Assembly (NCBI GenBank): GCA_951230915.1
Contig: OX579642.1
Span: forward strand, 62,001 to 126,000
Direction: 5' to 3'
Length of the DNA stretch: 64,000 nt
From: Antitrichia curtipendula
Lineage: Eukaryota; Streptophyta; Bryopsida; Hypnales; Leucodontaceae
The notes under the pieces are model-generated. The model made no database searches, had not been told where the DNA came from, and saw nothing but the letters and a program-made list of their open reading frames with translations. Below, in pieces: positions 41,583-53,852 of this stretch. Position numbers and translations under genes: made by a program. Positions within the stretch are counted from its first letter, which is position 1. Each line of letters starts with the position of its first letter.

Positions 41583-43494
41583 ATGGTGAAGGCGGAAGGC
41601 AGTGGTTCTGGAGCGCTGAAGATCAAGAACATCTTTCCAGCCATTCCAAAGGATGAGAGAGAGAGGAAACAGTTGGAGGAGGATCTCAGTCAAATCGGAG
41701 TAGCGGGGTTTCTTAGTCGCCCTTGGAGTTTGAAGAGTGAGGAGATGATCCAAGAGTTGCTGAGCGGATAGTCCAACAAGTGGGTGAAGACAAATCATGC
41801 TCTGCCCGGAAAGTGGACGATTGAGACGTGGAAGAAGGTGTATGACTTTCCGCGTCCGGGAGAAGGGATGGCTTCGCGGACGGACAAGTTCGCGGAAGGT
41901 AAATTTTCTAATCCTCCCCATGCTAAGGACGGCTACGCAGTAGCTGATTGTAAAATAGGGAGAGAAAGGAGGATGCTGGAGTTTGTAGTCCCGATTCTGT
42001 ATCCGGAGCGTCCAAACCGGATCACAGTCACTTGGGCTAATACAATCTTTGGAGCATTGAGTGGAGAGAGGAAAATCTTCTGGGCAGGAATAGTGAAAGA
42101 CCTGGTCGGGAAGATGGTCATCTCTTTAGGGAACACGAAGGCAACCCCAATTGGGCCTTTCCTCTTCTACTTGTATGATTACCTAGGTACACTGAGGAAT
42201 TCTGAGAGGACGGTTTACAAGGCAGCAGCAACCTTGGTAAAACTGAACATAATCCCACCCCGAGAGAATGAGGAAAGAGAGAAGAAGAGAGGACTGGATG
42301 AGGAATCCGGGAGGGGTTCATCCAAGAAGAAGAAAGGGTCTTCCGAACGGAAGATAGTGTCAGAGCGGATCCCAGCCTCTTTTAAGGAGAAAGGACCCCA
42401 GAGGGATAGAATGAACACCGGATTCAGAAGTCCAGAGAGAGGATCCACTGGGGAGGGTTATTTTGGATCTAGAGGTGATCCGGGAAGAGCTAGACACGGA
42501 GAGAGGCGCAGTGAAAAAGGTATGTGGACTGCTTGGTGGGATCAAGGTGTCTGAGCTAGTAGAGAAAGTAGAGGGTCTGATCCGGGATAGTGATGCCCGG
42601 AAGTGGGAAACTCAAGTGAAGGAGCTGACTGAGAGGAATGAGGATCTTCACCGGCAGTTAGAAAAGAGTTTGGAAAAGAGTAAGGAAGCGAGAGAACTGT
42701 CAGCTGAGTCTGATGAGACCCTAAAGAGGGTACGGAGTTTTGTATCCCATTCCGGGGATGTGTTAAACAAAGCTCGGCTTTATGATGAGGAAATCCACAA
42801 GGCTGGTACGGAAGCAGCAGCCAAGGCAGTCATGGTTTTGGCGGAGTACTTGGAGGCAGTCGAAAAGTTTATGTACGAGATTCGCGAAGCCCTCCAACAA
42901 GCCGGATACCTTCCGGGTTCAGAGAGGAAGACAAGGGTGGAAACGAGGAAGGAGACGACGCCAATACGGCCAATTCAGATCATGTCTCCTCCAAAGGAAA
43001 GAGAAGTGGAGAAGAAGACACCAGCGAAGGATTCCTCTAAGGCCAAGACAGAGGCGAAGGAAGGATCTGCACACGGATCCGGATTGAAGGAAGGCACCCG
43101 AAAGTCGGAATCCGACTTAGAAACACCGAAGGGTAAGGGTTCTAAACCCTCTTCTCATACCCCCATCACGATAAAGAGGAAGATTACGCCAAAGAGGGCG
43201 AGGGAGGTGTCTTCAGAGAGTCACCATTCGGAGGAAGATGAGACTCCAAGTAATTCCGAGAAAGAGGAAGGCCAGTCGCAATCCGATTCCGGATCAGAGT
43301 CTCATCCGGAATCCGGATCCGAAGAGGAATCCGAGCCATTACCAATCTCTCCAGCGAGTTTTAAGGGGAAGGCCCAGACGCCGACCAAGGGAAAAGCGAC
43401 AACTGCTGGAAAGGCGTCAGCAAGTAGAGTACAGCCGCCTAGGAAGGGATCCGCCAAGTATGAGGAACCTTCTCCTAAACGGCTTAGGAAGTAG
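41583..43494 (+). pseudogene. element B protein (homolog of element A protein), one nonsense codon and one frameshift
   Basis: ATG at 41,583. The conserved N-terminal region carries GFLSRPWSLKSEEMI, FVVPILYPERPN and TWANTIFGALSG. The frame meets TAG at 41,769-41,771, in a stretch where the element A protein stays open, but continues without change to about 42,420. Between about 42,410 and 42,460 coding shifts by one base into the frame that reads REELDTERGAVKKV and continues to TAG 43,494. The remainder is a charged coiled coil (TQVKELTERNEDLHRQLEKS), a long acidic Ser/Glu tract and a basic end (SPKRLRK). The order of regions is the same as in element A although sequence identity is low outside the N-terminus. 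Function is unknown. Confidence 0.75.
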
Positions 43495-44867
43495 ATAGGA
43501 AGCAGCTTCCGAAGTAGGAAGGAAGTTATTTAGGAAGGATTTTAGGAAGTTAAATGGAAACCAGAGTTAGAAGTAGGTAGAAAGCAACTCATGAGGTGCT
43601 TTCCAGGAGGATGCACCTGGACTTCCTCTTTTCCGGGAATTTCAGATCTGAGATCCACTTTTTGTGGAAAGGGGAGGATGATAGGAAAGTCAACGGTTAG
43701 TGGATAGGGAATGATGCGTGTCATTCTCTGATCTTGTTTTGGGATTTCTGGGGACCTTTAGGGTTTCTTTTCAGTTTGGTATTTAGGGGTTGGGAGTTAG
43801 TTCCAACTCCGGGCAGTTTCATAATCTTGTTTTTCATATTCTATCTTGCAAAGAGAGCTTGGATTTCAACTCCATTGAGTACTAGTCTGAAAAGTCTTGG
43901 TCTTGTGTGAGGGGTTAGGCGGTGCTTTGACCACGGCTAGTTCAAGTGGCTTGGTGGGGGAAACTTGAGAGGAGGAATTACCCCCGGATTTTGTCTGGAT
44001 CTGTTTTCAGGAGTATTAGGACTTGGTTGATAAATCTTTGTGTAGTAGGCGGGAATTTTAGATGTTGAAGTTTCTTGAAGGGTTTTCTGAGCAGGATAGC
44101 CATTCTTAGGTTAGGTGAATCTTCCGGGAGTGGAAGAGGTACGCTGGCTGACGTCTGAGAGGTTTTGCTGAATCCGGAAGAGAGAAACAGGAAGACAGTT
44201 GGGATCCCCTAGTTATCGAAGTACCAGGTCTGACTCTTGGGATCTTGTCCGGATAGGTTTGTCATTGTAGTAAGGTGGGGATTGTAGGGGTTTCCTGAGT
44301 GACCTGCTAGTCTGGAATAATCTCCCGGATCAGTTGTGAGGAAGAATTTGCATTCCGTTTTCTTGTGGTTTTATTGTTATTTCTCTTTTAGTGGCACTCC
44401 ATCTACTCTAAACACGAAGGAGGGTAGGATTTACGCATCCTTCCTTAAGTATAATTGCGGATCCCTCTGAACCAGAGGTTAAACTTCTACATTGGTTACT
44501 GGTTACTAGGTCTAGGATTCGGATTTGGAACAAGGTTTGGACACTCCTTCCGGTTCCGCATCCGCGTCCCGGGGAAATAAATGGTTACTATAGACAAAGA
44601 GAGGCACAGGATTATGACACTCCTCCATGTCTAGTGAAGTGGTATGAAACAGAAGATACAGTATTTTGGAGTACGGGTGTCAAAGAGGGTGTTTCCGGGT
44701 TTCCGTTCCGGATCCTCTTTGTCTTGGTTTGTTGTTCCGGATTCCATTCCGGTAATTTTGAGGAAACTACGAGTTAAAGTCTTTTGGGAATGATACACGG
44801 GTCATCTTGGGTGTTTTGTCGTTTAAAACACCTAAAGGTAGGATTTGTGCTTCCTTGTGCTACGACA
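43495..44867 (+). other. 3' noncoding part of element B
   Basis: No gene. Shares GTAGTAAGGTGG and GGTCATCTT blocks with the 3' part of element A. Confidence 0.6.
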
Positions 44868-44874
44868 GAGTCCA

Positions 44875-47800
44875 TCAACGGTCAACCTCGTTTGCCCGAT
44901 TCAAATTTACTAAGGCAGCCTCCCTACTCTTCTTTGGAATTGTCCATGACTTTGGATCTACTATCTTGGACCAGTTCGAATACACAATACAAGTAGCATC
45001 CACCCATTCCGGGGCCCTTCTCTCAACAACCCACTTACCCTCCCAGCAATTCCGGTACCTCAATTCCATGGTACTCTCCGAGTTATCCGGTCGCCAATAC
45101 TGTATCAAGAACTTCCCGTTATTTGCATCTCCATTGATTTTGCATACGGCAGATAGTGCTCTTCCTTGCCATACAGCACAGATTGCTGGGTTTTCGGGTC
45201 TCAGAAGCACCCATGACCCTAGGCGTATGTCAAGCCAGGGATTGAAGCTTTCCAGAGGCGCTTCATTTGCAGGGCCGCAGTATGGTTCGAGATCCTCCTC
45301 CTCCGGAATCACATCGAAGGGATTCCCAGTGAACCCCGCGAGAGGTCCTTCAGTGCGAGGCACCCTCCAATCGTGCTTCGGCCAGAAATCCTCCATTAAT
45401 TCAACAGCACATTCAGGTAATGGTTCCTTCAACTCGATCAGCACGCGCTTCCAATATTCCACGTATGGACCAAACGTCGTCGCAAATCTGTCGCATTTGG
45501 ACATTCCGTTTTGCCAATACTGAATGTACTTCTCTAGGCCTATTAGCATGAATCCCTTATTCACGGTTGCCTTTCGTGCCATTTCCTTAGCCTTCTCTTG
45601 ATTTCCCGTTGGTTTAGGAACCTCACTGCCCCACATTGGCTTGAATGGAACAGGCTTTGGAAACCCATGAGGGAGCATTGGCCGACCATTGCGGTCTCGC
45701 TTCCAAAGGCGGGTTGACGGCTTATCAGATGGTAGCCACTTCGAGTCCACTGCTGACTTCTTATATTTCATGACTTGGACTCCATCACTATCCACGTAGA
45801 ACTTGAAAAGATGCATCTCCCCTAGTCCAATTAGTCTAGCGGAGCCATTGCTCTGGAAACCCTTTATGAACGACTTGAAGTCCCCCACTTCCTGTATGAA
45901 CTCCGGCATAAATGACAGTTCCTAAGATTGCATGAACGCCTTCATGAGGTCCGCGACAACAAAAGTGTTTTTGCTCTTCAAGGCCTTCGAGAGATGGCTG
46001 AAATATGCATTGATGTCTTCATGAGTGTGTCCCACAAGCAGAAAACCAACTTGAATTTCTTTAAAGACATCTCGTGCAGTCAACAGGGACAAGAACGCCA
46101 TGAGGTACTGGTTCTTGTTATCCTTAGCAGAGTTGTCAAGCTGAAGATACAAATTTCGGGGAAGAGGAGTGGAGCTGACCCGAGCTCCTGGTTCAACAAG
46201 GGTTAAGCTGTCCAAACATCTAGACTTCCCCCTCAGAAGAGCCTCAAACATCGGATTAGCCGGCGGATACGGGAACAGGTCGCCTGTCTCTCGAATCGGT
46301 GGACCCTCCAACCGGCGCAACAGTCTGGCCAGCGACGAAATTGTGAAGTTGGAATCTCCTAGCCAGCAAGACGGAGCATAATGGGCGTAAGCCCCATCAG
46401 CATGACCATGGGCTACCATACCAGTAACGCTAAGTGGAAGTTGTCCCAACCCCGCCGTGGCCTTCGTGGTCACCCGCATTCTTAGTAAAGCCGTCTTGGC
46501 TGTATCCATCTTGTCGTGAATTATACACAATATCTCCTGAGGGTTTTGTTTGGATTCCTCACGCCAAGACGCATACAGTCGACGGCAAGAAGCTTGGTGA
46601 TTGAGATGTTCAGTGCGTTGCTTCATGAACTCCACATACTGAAGGCACCCCTTCGGTGATTTCAGAAGAAACTGCTGAAGCTGGTCGCATGTGCTACACT
46701 TTGCAAACGAACTTCCAACAGGCTTAATATAAACATTGTTGAAGTGCTCCTTCCTCAGTCTACTGATAGTGGACTGACTGACAGGAGGAAGTCCGTAGTC
46801 CGCATTGAGCTGCACAGGAAAGAGAACCGCACATTAGCCTGGGTACAACTGACAATAAAGAACTGCAAAGTTGAACACCCAACATCCAAGAGAACATCGT
46901 GAGATCACACAATGATCACAGCCCATGGTAGGAAATCACAATCAGCCACGCATTGAGCAATGAGTAAGACAAATACCTCGTTGGCATCTGCCTGGACGCG
47001 TTTCCAGTTTCGTCCCGCAGGCAAGAACTTCAGCGTGTCCACTCGCCCGTTCCCGATTCCACGCATTTGATGGGGCATTTGGTCCGCATTCTCGTCTATG
47101 ATGGATTTCATAGTTCCAATGACCTGGACAGTTCGAATCCGTGGGCGCTTAACGCCCTTGTTTCCGTGCGTTCCCGATACAGTGCCCTCGTTATACTTCT
47201 CTATGTAACTATGGTATGTCGACTTCGGGATACCGTGAATTATGTACCATGCCGTGGCACAAACCTCCATCCCCATTAATGTGACGAATTTTTTCTTCCG
47301 ATTCCCGTCAAGCTCATGAAGTTGTCCTCCGACAGAGATGCCATACTCGCGGCGGTCCTCAAATGCCTTCAAGTAGTATTTCTGCCTCACAAGGAGTGTG
47401 TGGAACTAGTTGAAGTGCTACAACATTAACGATTGCAGCATTTCGACAAGGTGACCTCCCGAATCTCATCGTTAGTAGTTTTCCGATCGTACAGTGAATC
47501 CGTCACATCCAAACATGGCTTACGAACTACGAATCGATACGGAGCTTTCATTCTGCCGCCGAGATAAGCCAGAGGGTCGTCCAAGTCCGGAACTACTGCA
47601 AAATGATGCACGGTCTCCTCCAAGGACCGACCATTCGGGAACCAGCACTCAGACAGTGGCCACCGAGCGTGAGACATAACATCCTCTTCATTCCCCACAA
47701 AAACCTCGCGGATTGTCACACCCACGTGGTCCTCACCAAGTGTTTCATCCTGAAAATGATCATCCGGCCTCCAACTGAATATTCGACCCAACGACAATAC

Positions 47801-48259
47801 GACACCGCTCGAGTCTTTTCGATGCACATCTAGACTCCACCAAGCTCCCTGTTGAATATACGGACGTGCATCCATCAGGGGATCTCCTGATGACCTGACG
47901 ACGTCGGCGGCTCTCCACAGAACTATCCGTTCTTGAGCGTCCCCCAAAAATCTCACCCCTATCTGAACGGGTGCGCACCTTAAACCTTGAAATTCGGGTT
48001 TGATAGACTGCGCCCAAACTAAAATGTAAGTCCACGGCTCCAACAGGATGGGCACACCAAGCCACTAACCCTCTGGACGAACCTCCTTTACCATCCCTGC
48101 TCCAACTTCACCGAAGCCATAAACAAACAGCCTAACCCAATTACCATTGGCGAATGGTTCAGGTGCACCACTGGAGGCATGCGATTCACCATGCATGCCT
48201 GGTCCTTCAAAATGAGGAATTATCGCACCAGCATTCGAATGACGCGTTGAGACCATCAT
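44875..48259 (-). CDS. DUF7869-type transposase/integrase-like protein of element G
   Basis: Three exons, all phase 0: 48,259-47,456, 47,381-46,977 and 46,809-44,875, about 1,047 codons. Donors GGGAG|GTCACC and GAG|GTATTTG, acceptors GAGGCAG and CCTGTGCAG. In-frame TAG occurs at 48,065-48,067 (EG-stop-WLG) and 45,922-45,924 (QS-stop-ELS). The middle exon has a winged or homeodomain-like start (CATAWYIIHGIPKSTYHSYI). The third has CSTCDQL, then IIHDKMD (about 46,500-46,520), LQLDNSAKDNKN (about 46,110-46,145) and VGHTHEDIN (about 46,010-46,036). This spacing of acidic residues matches the RNase-H-like core of DUF7869 proteins, suggesting a DDE/DDD transposase. It is the best candidate for mobilising G. 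Two nonsense codons mean this copy may be dead. Confidence 0.75.
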
Positions 48260-49165
48260 GAACGGTGAACTTCTTGAAAAAGGGAAAATTGGTGGAGCAC
48301 AATTATCTGCGAATAGGATGAAGGCTAGACAGAGTTAGGCAGGGCAGGGATAGAATTCATAGCACTTGCCCAGTACAGGATACGACATCTGCCCAAACAT
48401 TTTGAATCATGTGAAAGCAGATATGCTAATCAAGGCGCAAAACATATGGAAACCATCTCATTATAGTCAATGTCATGCAATGCAACATCACCTTGTGATC
48501 AGAAAATGAATGGTCATTATCAACCATCTGTTTTCCTCATCAGGAGATCTCACGATGTATGTATTAAGAGAACTAGGGATGGTTCCTTTTGTAACCAAGC
48601 GATATTGTCGCTTGCATTATTTGGAATCGCGCTAAGCATTACACGTACAGGATTCCAAACTAGGCACCATTCGATGCCCCTAACATGGATGTAGACTACC
48701 ATCCCCGGAAAATGGTATCATGTAACTTCATAATACGACTGACACGAGATCCTCTGCCGAAGCTATCAAGTCATCCATGGATAAGACGATAGAGAAACCT
48801 CAGGATTCATCTATCGTGCGATCCCACGATTCCCCATTTCTCAAAATACTTGGTGAAAACTATAAGTTGCAGCCCAAGATTAACTATCGTGAGATCCCCT
48901 GATCCAACTCTGAACCAAAAGCTCCGACTGCCAAATGCCGTATTGTAGACAACGTGAGATCCCACGATACCTCCATGAAAACAGAGGACACAATAGGCTG
49001 CACCACAAGTTAATCTATGTAGAGGTCTCCTGTTCCAAATCTGAAGGAAAGCCCCAGAACTCCTGTCGTGGGATCCCATGATGTAGACATCGCAAGATCC
49101 TGCAATAACTACACGTAATAGGGATTGTCGAACAGCCTAGCAAACTATCGTGGGATCACACGATA
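46905..49165. repeat. GAGATCTC-type motif copies around the DUF7869 gene
   Basis: Copies near 46,896, 47,877, 48,540, 48,810, 48,888, 48,952, 49,064 and 49,146. The one at 47,877 lies inside exon 1 and encodes RSSGDPLMDA; the 46,896 copy is in the second intron. The rest form a cluster in the 5' flank of the gene (48.5-49.2 kb), where no coding sequence is seen. Confidence 0.8.
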
Positions 49166-49245
49166 GTCATTCTGTACATTCAAATATATGTATACGTATG
49201 CCGTGGATACAAGACATCATATACATACAACATTGTCGTCTCCAT
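48260..49245. other. 5' flank of DUF7869 gene
   Basis: Noncoding; holds six motif copies. A promoter is expected on the minus strand but no clear TATA box was recognised. Confidence 0.5.
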
Positions 49246-49503
49246 ACTACATGATCGTTGTCTCCACGTACACCCAGACCTCTGTTCCATCCTTCTCAGG
49301 AGCTGAATCTTGATCTAATCCGGCTGCAGTTGAGAACAATGGACAAACTAAATGCAACCTCTGCTCTTCCCGGATCTTATCCCTCTCTCTCTCTCTCTCC
49401 GCAGATGCCTGTTTCTCATCTAAGGAACAGCTGGGTCGTCTAGAGCGAAGCGAAATCATCGAAGCAATCATGAGCAATGAAATTGGAAGTCTTGGTAGCA
49501 TAC

Positions 49504-50085
49504 CTTGCAACGACTGGATCAGTTGAGAGCCTTCTGTGCCAGCAACAAGAGGAATGGCACTAGCAAGCAGCACGACTTGCTCACTCCAAAGCCTCCACAG
49601 CTTAATCAAGTGCAGAAAAGAGAAAGCTTCAGGTTCCTCAAAGCTTATGACTGAACTGGGTTGGAATTCTCGAACTCCAAATTCCCGCCTTGACATTTTG
49701 AAATGGAGGCGCGTTCCTTCATTTCGGATGTTGGATGCGTTCTTGAATGTCGCGTCGCATTCAACAAGGCGCTGGATAACGTGCTGCCGTTTCCCGCTTA
49801 TGTTGACCGATTTTTCCATATCCGCGTGGCCCTGACAACATGAAGGGAGGGCGTGCGTCTCTTGATTTCCTGCCAGAAAATTTAGAATTCGAATCTTGAC
49901 CGGTCTTTCAAATCCTCACTGACATGTGGAATTTCGTTGCATTCAAAGATGGTATCGTTGCAAGGGACTCTGAGGGTCAATGATACTTTCAGCAAAGCGA
50001 ACCTAGCTTTGAACACTGTCAGTTTCTCAGTGAGCCAAGGAATTCCGAATTCATATTCAACGCTTTGCCATTTGCAGATCAATTT
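49504..50085 (-). CDS. unassigned exon(s) of element G
   Basis: The minus-strand coding-like stretch ends at a good donor (TTGCAAG|GTATGC, 49,503). The final part reads KRQHVIQRLVECDATF, RLHFKMSRREFGVREF and EAFSFLHLIKLWRLWSEQ. An upstream stretch in another frame reads PWLTEKLTVFKARFALL and VPCNDTIFECNEIPHV. Either a short intron or a frameshift joins them. It could be the 5' part of the DUF7869 transcript or a separate small gene. I do not recognise it. Confidence 0.4.
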
Positions 50086-50099
50086 ATTGTCCTAAGATA

Positions 50100-50320
50100 A
50101 TTCTTCATGAAAGAAGCATGAGAAATATATGCCATGACAGCAAGGAACTCACAATTCTCCAAAAAAAGAAAAAAAGAAAAAAAGGAAAAAAGAAAAAAAG
50201 AAAAAAACTCAAAACACTGAAAATAGTAATAAAATTTAAATGAAGATAAGCTAAAAATGTAAATGAAAAAAATAGAATATCAAAAAAATGCAGAAAGTAC
50301 AAAAAGTACGGGTTCATTAA
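50100..50320. repeat. purine-rich microsatellite
   Basis: Repeated AAAAAAGAAAAAAAGG-type tract around 50,158-50,210. Its complement gives a spurious Phe-rich frame, which is not a gene. Confidence 0.85.
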
Positions 50321-50504
50321 TATTCATTTCAAATACATATGCTAGAGTTGGCACTAGTTTTGCTAGATAAATATTGGGGATTAGTTTTTATTTCTAATAG
50401 CAAATTTCAAACCGTCCTGTATTAATGTATTAACTATCTATTATTAATGTAATAAAAAAAAATTCCTCAGCATTTTTATGGGTAAGGATTTCAGAATTCA
50501 GCGT

Positions 50505-50680
50505 TCTTAGGGTTTAGGGTTTCTTTAGGGTTTTAGGGTTTTAGGATTTTAGGGTTTTAGGGTTTAGGGTTTAGGGGGGGAGGGTTTTCAGGGTTTTAGG
50601 GTTATTTAGGGTTCAAGGGCTTTAGGGCTTTAGGGCTTAGGGTTTAGGGTTTAGATTAAAGTGAATTTAAGGGTTTAGGG
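50505..50680 (+). repeat. degenerate interstitial telomere-type (TTTAGGG) repeats
   Basis: Many TTTAGGG, TTTTAGGG and GGGTTTAGGG words with imperfect spacing between 50,505 and 50,680. This is the plant/green-algal telomere word. It is imperfect and internal, so it is an interstitial remnant rather than a chromosome end. Confidence 0.8.
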
Positions 50681-52405
50681 TTTCAATATCTTATACTGCA
50701 AGGTTCACGGTCTTCGATTTTAGGGTTCACAATCTTAGTTTTTTGGTTCCTTTGCTTTAGAGTTATAGGTTTATATTGTCCACAATAGTAGGATTTCAAG
50801 CATCAAGATAATATAAAATTGGAGGGTGTTTTTTGGCAGTGAAAGTAGTAAATTTAGACGGTATTTTTATACCAATCATTTGTTTATCTTAATTAGAAAA
50901 TGTCGAATCGAGGAATGCTCTTAATATAAATTATGATTTCACAAAACTGGAGGGCTATAAGTACGTACATCTTGCAAAACAATTTGAACCATCGATATTG
51001 AAGTGTAATTTATGTTCATATTTTTAATTCAAATTACATTGACTAATGGTTAGCTTTCAATAATTTATGTGATCATGTTGTTTAGGAGCGATCGTGGCTT
51101 AGACAACCTTTGTGTTGATTTCTCACTCCATTGAATTTGATGTTGAGTTACATTGTTATTTAATAATGGTGTCCCTAGTTGTTTTTTTCCTAAATGCAAG
51201 CCTTTACTTTGAAACAAGGACATTCAACCTATGTCTCGCGTTTATGCAAAGTTTAATTTTAAATGTTTTCTACAACAAGGTTCTATAATTCGTAATTGAA
51301 GATATCAAAAATAATTGTTTCAGTTTGTATGCAAGTACAACTACCACATATGTAACTAATAGGCAATATACACAAATTTTTAAATTCTGAATTGAATTGT
51401 AGAATAATCATTAGATAGATTTCTTTAGGCACTCTCAAAAAAACTTAGTATCAAATGAAGAACAGAGGCATGGAATCTATTGAATTCCCCCAAAACTATT
51501 GCGCACCATAAAATTGAAATTGATGTCATATACTAGCAGTTATATTTTTAATTCATGTAAGCTGGCAAAAGGCTGCAAATGTTTGGCGTTCCGTAGCTTT
51601 GCTAAGTTTATAAATTATTAAAATGAAAATGAGGAATTTAAAAAAATCATGTACCAGATGACCAATATATAGAGTGCCACTTCAAATAGTAGTTGGATGT
51701 TCATTTTAAAAAAGAAAAAATAGGAGCAAAACGGGTTTACTTAGAAGAGTTTGTTAGTTGCATGGAGTGCAACTGAGTGAAACAACTTTTTGTAACGTTT
51801 AAATCCTTCTGCAATGGGCACTTCTTCTTAAGCACCATATTTGGGAACTCTAAATTCTTCACCGAAGTTTCTAACTTTCAGTCGGAAGTGGTGGGAAAAA
51901 AAATTAGAGCTGAAAAAAAATTAAAGAGAAAAAAATATAAGAGTAAAATGGCATATGGTAAATTTATGGCAATTGAAGATTGCAATTAATGTATGCCCCC
52001 TTTTGCTAGTGTTAAATACAAATAACCTTTTATGTTTTTGTAAGCTGAACTTGTTAGAAAAATTAAATAGTTACACTATCATTGTGAAGATTGGAGTAAT
52101 AAATCATGTCATATCAAATGAATGGAAATTATCTCACGTGGATTAGTACTTACTGAATTTATGATGTATCATGGCACATCATTGCAAGCCATATGATTGC
52201 GTATGATGTATAGGTAAATGATTTTTTATGATGTATACTAAAAGCATGGATTTCATTTTGAAATTATGATTCACAACAATTACCAAAATTTTACTACAAG
52301 TACATTTAATTTATGCACATGAATTACATGATTTTAATTTACATAGATTATCTTCATTTCCAGCAAGTGATGATTGTGGCAGTATTTTGTAGCAATGAAT
52401 ATTCG
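50681..52405. other. AT-rich central spacer of element G
   Basis: No genes and, notably, no copies of the GAGATCTC motif. It separates the two oppositely directed gene sets. Only short random frames. Confidence 0.55.
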
Positions 52406-52553
52406 TTTTGACCTGAAATTGACATAAAACCTTTGAGATTTGACCTAATTTTGAAAGGTTTTATTGCAATTTAGGACAAATCGACATAAATTGCAAGAAA
52501 ACCTTTCAAAATTAGGTCAAATCTCAAACGTTTTATGTCAATTCAGGTCAAAA
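52406..52553. repeat. 148-bp near-perfect hairpin
   Basis: An arm starting TTTTGACCTGAAATTGACAT folds on its reverse complement ending AATTCAGGTCAAAA with about 64 paired positions, one mismatch and one single-base bulge, around a 13-base loop. No ORF. It could be a foldback MITE or a precursor of small RNAs. Confidence 0.85.
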
Positions 52554-53370
52554 CTCGACTTCAATTGCATTAAAACCTTTTCACCGAATTTTTTAAATTT
52601 ATCTTTCATTTCAATGGAAAACTCTCATTTGAATGAATATGGTGTTCATGGAAGAAAGGCCTTTGAACTTCGCTAACCTTATAGCGTTTTGCTGAATTGC
52701 AAGTATTCCTAATAAAACATGATCCAATTTAGGTTGTATGATTGTAATAATTGATTCATTTTGTGATTATTACTCTAAGTTATAAGATGTAAGATGCTCA
52801 CGATCCAATTTGGATTAGACAAAGTGACCTACTCTTGACCAGGGTGGTCAATTTTTTAACGTTCTGAAAATGTGACGAAGTAACATCTAATAAAGTTGTT
52901 AAGATTTTGCACTAGGAAAAATAGGTATTCCTATATATTGGAAATAGGACGAATGACAATGTACACTTCCTTTTTTTCTAACTAATTCTAATCTTGATGG
53001 AAAATTAACCAGAAGAAAACATTCGTAGTGTTTTCAATTTCTTAACTGTAGGAAATAATCCTTCGCAACGTTGTTGAACTGGACATTTGATACGTTGCTT
53101 AGGGTGTCAAAAATAATTGACATACTTTAATTCAATTACGAACTAATTAGTTAACCTTTTCTTTACTTTTATCTTGGTTGTACACACACGGATAGTACAC
53201 ATAATGTTCTAAGCAAGTATTTGTTATATAAAAAAGAAAGTAGTTCTAAAACTTATTGGAAAAGAGTGTTCATCAATTTAAATTTGAATAGTTAGTAGTA
53301 AGTTAAATAAATTTTGATTAGACCTCCGTCCTCTACAGGAGCCAAAAAATCTCATGATATGTATTTCATG
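52554..53370. other. AT-rich spacer upstream of the large gene of G
   Basis: No gene or motif recognised. Confidence 0.5.
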
Positions 53371-53375
53371 GATTT

Positions 53376-53383
53376 TATAAAAA
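53376..53383 (+). promoter_or_regulatory. TATA box candidate of the element G large gene
   Basis: TATAAAAA about 300 bases upstream of the ATG at 53,686, between two decayed motif halves (CTCATGATATG, TCTCATGATG). No other TATA-like word is as well placed. Confidence 0.5.
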
Positions 53384-53685
53384 TCTCATGATGTGGATTT
53401 TAATAAAGGGCGTTCCTTGATGAATTTTGGTCATGATGACCCTGTACATCCGCCGCCGGTCTTCCGCCTCGCCCTGTCTGCTCGCGCCACGTGGCCTTTG
53501 TCGCCTCCGGATGGTTTTCTCTTTCCCCCAATGAGAGTTTTGCTGCCTCCCGTTGTTTTCTCTCCCGATACTCTTCCTTTCCCCAACTTCATGCTGTTTT
53601 CTCTCCCGATGTTCCAGTCTTCGATTCTGATCCTTTGCGTTTTGTGCCACTGGTCTTCCGGAGTGGACAACTTCCCTTGTCATCA

Positions 53686-53852
53686 ATGAGTGGAACTCGG
53701 CGTTGTTGGCGGCGAGGCGCGTCCGACATTGGAGGATTGCTGGAGCTGCAGGACATTGGAACTACTCCGGGAGCGCGTCCGACCTTGGAGGAGTTGGAGC
53801 AAATAGTACTTGCTTTGCGACGTGCAGCGGGCTTGAAAAAGTTGTTGCGCAG
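53686..53852 (+). CDS. exon 1 of the element G large gene
   Basis: ATG at 53,686 opens MSGTRRCWRRGASDIGGLLE and continues to a short helix (TLEELEQIVLALRRAAGLKK) before a perfect donor CGCAG|GTGAGT. This start is chosen because the upstream frame has no better ATG near the TATA candidate. Confidence 0.6.

Larger units (their letters stand above)
40950..44867 (+). mobile_element. element B: single-ORF transposon nested in G, with TIRs and 5-bp duplication
   Basis: Begins TGTCGTAGACC and ends GTGCTACGACA, a perfect 8-bp inverted repeat (TGTCGTAG), flanked by GAGTC at 40,945-40,949 and 44,868-44,872. It is 3,918 bp, inserted three bases past the DUF7869 stop codon. Its protein and 3' noncoding DNA are homologous to element A, whose duplication is GATTC. 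Together these suggest a family that targets GANTC. CCGGA/TCCGG words are dense throughout. The superfamily is not recognised. Confidence 0.88.

Noticed and set aside
50105..50317. Phe-rich 70-codon minus-strand frame that looks like a membrane protein
   Set aside because: It is the complement of a poly-purine microsatellite.
50505..50680. Chromosome end
   Set aside because: The TTTAGGG words are degenerate and flanked on both sides by element G sequence, so this is not a terminus.
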